Below, in pieces: positions 7,009-8,071 of a stretch of DNA of 8,071 nucleotides. Under the pieces are notes generated by a model. The model did not search any database and was not told the DNA's origin. It was given only the letters and a program-made list of their open reading frames with translations. Numbering within the stretch: position 1 is the stretch's first letter; each line of letters starts with the position of its first letter. A program made the translations under genes and the position numbers. Source of the stretch: an uncultured Micrococcales bacterium (lineage in GTDB: Bacteria > Actinomycetota > Actinomycetes > Actinomycetales > Microbacteriaceae); the NCBI GenBank assembly GCA_903820955.1, contig CAIJJH010000160.1, positions 1 to 8,071 of the forward strand, read 5' to 3'.

Positions 7009-7694
7009 CGATGCGAAGCGCGAATCTTGCGAGGATCGATTCCCTTTGGAATCGGCATGGCGTTTGTCAGCGAGCTCAACCGCGAGTGCACGGCTCGAAT
7101 TTCGTTTCGATTCAACTTTCGCTTCATCTTGTTGAGCGTCTTGACAACTTTAGGAAGCGGAGTCGAGTTTGCGTCGTTGGTTACCCAGATAGCGTGAATA
7201 GGAACGTTTGCCGCTGCCTTCGAGGCGCGTCTGCGTTCGGCTTCCAGAAGCTGCTGAGCCTCAACGCGGTTGCCCTCGCCAATCAAAACGATTCCGGGTG
7301 CGCCGACGATTCGGTAAACGGCTGCCATGGTTCTCGGGTTCACAGCTACGGGTTCTTCAGAGCCACGGAATGCTCGCTTTAGTGGAGCTCGCAGAATTGC
7401 TCCCACGGCGCCTGGCTTACCCTCGAGAGACTTGTAGGCTGCTTTTTCGGCCCGTCTGCCGAGCAGAATCATGGCCAGAAGGACACCGATGGTGAAACCT
7501 AGAAGGAGATCCAAAATCCAGCTCAGGACGTTGTTGCCGGCGGTCGTGAATGCCGCAACGAGCGAAAGCGCAACCGGAACAATGAAGCCCGCGAGCATGT
7601 ACCAAAGAGCACTTTTGTCTACTCGAATGGTGCGCTTGAATACATCGATTACCTGGCTGAAGCGTCCGGGTTCTTTTGAAGTCTGTTTTGCCAT
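7005..7694 (-). CDS. DUF4191 family membrane protein
   Basis: A conserved actinobacterial protein of unknown function (DUF4191; counterpart of Rv2219). The 229 residues comprise a basic N-terminus (1-28), a transmembrane hairpin at about 31-51 and 55-78, then a cytosolic domain of about 150 residues. The RR immediately after the second helix (80-81) and the many Lys/Arg favour both ends inside the cell. The soluble part has a core VYRIVGAPGIVLIGEG (126-141), a charged helix around EAERRRASKAA (151-161), a strand IHAIWVTND (166-174), and a basic tail around KTLNKMKRKLNRNEIR (185-200). I recognise no catalytic motif. It lies nine bases after lipA and probably shares its transcript, but a TAGGCT box overlapping the lipA stop could give it its own leaderless transcript. 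A link to lipoylation or nitrogen control rests on position only. Confidence 0.87.
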   Translation of the reverse strand: MAKQTSKEPGRFSQVIDVFKRTIRVDKSALWYMLAGFIVPVALSLVAAFTTAGNNVLSWILDLLLGFTIGVLLAMILLGRRAEKAAYKSLEGKPGAVGAILRAPLKRAFRGSEEPVAVNPRTMAAVYRIVGAPGIVLIGEGNRVEAQQLLEAERRRASKAAANVPIHAIWVTNDANSTPLPKVVKTLNKMKRKLNRNEIRAVHSRLSSLTNAMPIPKGIDPRKIRASHR

Positions 7695-7700
7695 GTGCTT

Positions 7701-7706
7701 AGCCTA
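7701..7706 (-). promoter_or_regulatory. Putative -10 box of the DUF4191 gene, overlapping the lipA stop codon
   Basis: TAGGCT on the minus strand ends six bases before the ATG at 7694-7692. Its first three bases are the lipA stop codon TAG (7706-7704). It has the same hexamer and almost the same spacing as the boxes before nadE and the RDD gene. The chance explanation is stronger here, since the TAG is also required as a stop. Confidence 0.42.
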
Positions 7707-8071
7707 CCCGTGGACGCCCTGTGCAAAGCCTTCACGCGCGGCGGCGTCGGCGAGGTGTTGCAAGTTTTCAGGAATCTCGAAACCCTTTTTGATCATCGAA
7801 GCGGCCCATAGTCGCCCGGCGCGATAAGAACTTCTGACCAACGGCCCGGAGAGAGCGCCCAGGAATCCGATTTCCTCAGCCTCTTGTGCCAGCTCGACGA
7901 ATTCCTGAGGTTTCACCCATCGGGTGACGGGGTGGTGGCGCTTGGTTGGACGAAGGTACTGGGTGATCGTGATGATGTCAGTACCGGCAGCGTGAAGATC
8001 TACCAGCGCTTCAGAGATTTCCTCGCGGGTTTCGCCCATGCCAAGAATCAGGTTCGACTTGGTAACGAGGC
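7704..8071 (-). CDS. lipA: Lipoyl synthase LipA, C-terminal part (partial)
   Basis: LipA is a radical-SAM enzyme that inserts two sulfurs into protein-bound octanoyl groups to form lipoyl cofactors for 2-oxoacid dehydrogenases and the glycine cleavage system. The last 121 residues are visible; the N-terminal cysteines for the auxiliary cluster and the CxxxCxxC radical-SAM motif lie beyond the right edge. Family landmarks are [12 protein letters not shown] at the start of the fragment, [35 protein letters not shown] and a short variable tail ending in GVHG. The RSSY motif (7824-7835) contains the serine that ligates the auxiliary iron-sulfur cluster. The frame runs unbroken to the edge; the internal Met at 8039 is not a start. 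DUF4191 follows after nine bases on the same strand. In related genomes lipB lies upstream of lipA, which would be outside this window. Confidence 0.95.
   Translation of the reverse strand, partial: LVTKSNLILGMGETREEISEALVDLHAAGTDIITITQYLRPTKRHHPVTRWVKPQEFVELAQEAEEIGFLGALSGPLVRSSYRAGRLWAASMIKKGFEIPENLQHLADAAAREGFAQGVHG

Noticed and set aside
7704..8039. A separate short gene starting at the Met at 8039
   Set aside because: The frame continues to the right edge with LipA residues (TKSNLILG) before this Met, so it is internal to lipA.
1..8071. tRNA or rRNA genes, insertion sequences, CRISPR repeats, attachment sites, or a defence or biosynthetic island
   Set aside because: Nearly every base belongs to recognised core genes or short gaps. 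No repeats, transposase motifs or compositional breaks were noticed by eye.

Overview
This is a conserved chromosomal core segment from an actinobacterium. The gene set and order (lipA, a DUF4191 membrane gene, a small RDD-family gene, glnA, glnE, glnA2) match, from memory, the block Rv2218-Rv2222c of Mycobacterium tuberculosis. The nearby nadE recalls the Streptomyces neighbourhood. Base composition looks moderate for the phylum (mid-50s % G+C by eye, not computed), and spacing is very tight. Together with GlnA features such as an N-S-Y-H-R active-site stretch, this suggests a compact genome in or near Microbacteriaceae/Micrococcales, perhaps a freshwater lineage. The family assignment is inference.

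Layout from left to right: (1) 1-689, minus strand: N-terminal glutaminase domain of glutamine-dependent NAD+ synthetase, cut by the window edge. (2) 690-727: a 38-base divergent promoter gap. (3) 728-2068, plus: GlnA2, a glutamine-synthetase-like enzyme lacking the adenylylation tyrosine. (4) 2076-5009, plus: GlnE, the two-domain adenylyltransferase/adenylyl-removing enzyme, seven bases after glnA2 with a TTG start. (5) 5015-5041: a perfect 12-bp stem serving as terminator between converging glnE and glnA. (6) 5058-6524, minus: GlnA, the main glutamine synthetase, with the adenylylation tyrosine. (7) 6525-6660: a divergent regulatory region with a possible GlnR-type box. (8) 6661-7008, plus: a three-helix RDD protein. 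(9) 7005-7694, minus: a DUF4191 membrane protein whose stop overlaps the RDD stop. (10) 7704-8071, minus: the C-terminal part of lipoyl synthase LipA, cut by the window edge.

The central theme is nitrogen assimilation. GlnA makes glutamine, GlnE is expected to switch GlnA off and on by adenylylation, GlnA2 is a paralogue that should be immune to this switch, and NadE consumes glutamine for NAD+ synthesis. LipA belongs to lipoate cofactor synthesis; the two small membrane proteins between it and glnA are conserved neighbours of unknown role.

I see no mobile element, CRISPR array, RNA gene or novel multi-gene system. The most interesting signals are regulatory. An identical TAGGCT hexamer lies 6-7 bases before three start codons that lack a well-placed Shine-Dalgarno sequence, as expected for leaderless transcripts. 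One of these is folded into a nearly symmetric bidirectional promoter core. A GlnR-like box sits upstream of glnA. No gene-free stretch exceeds 136 bases.
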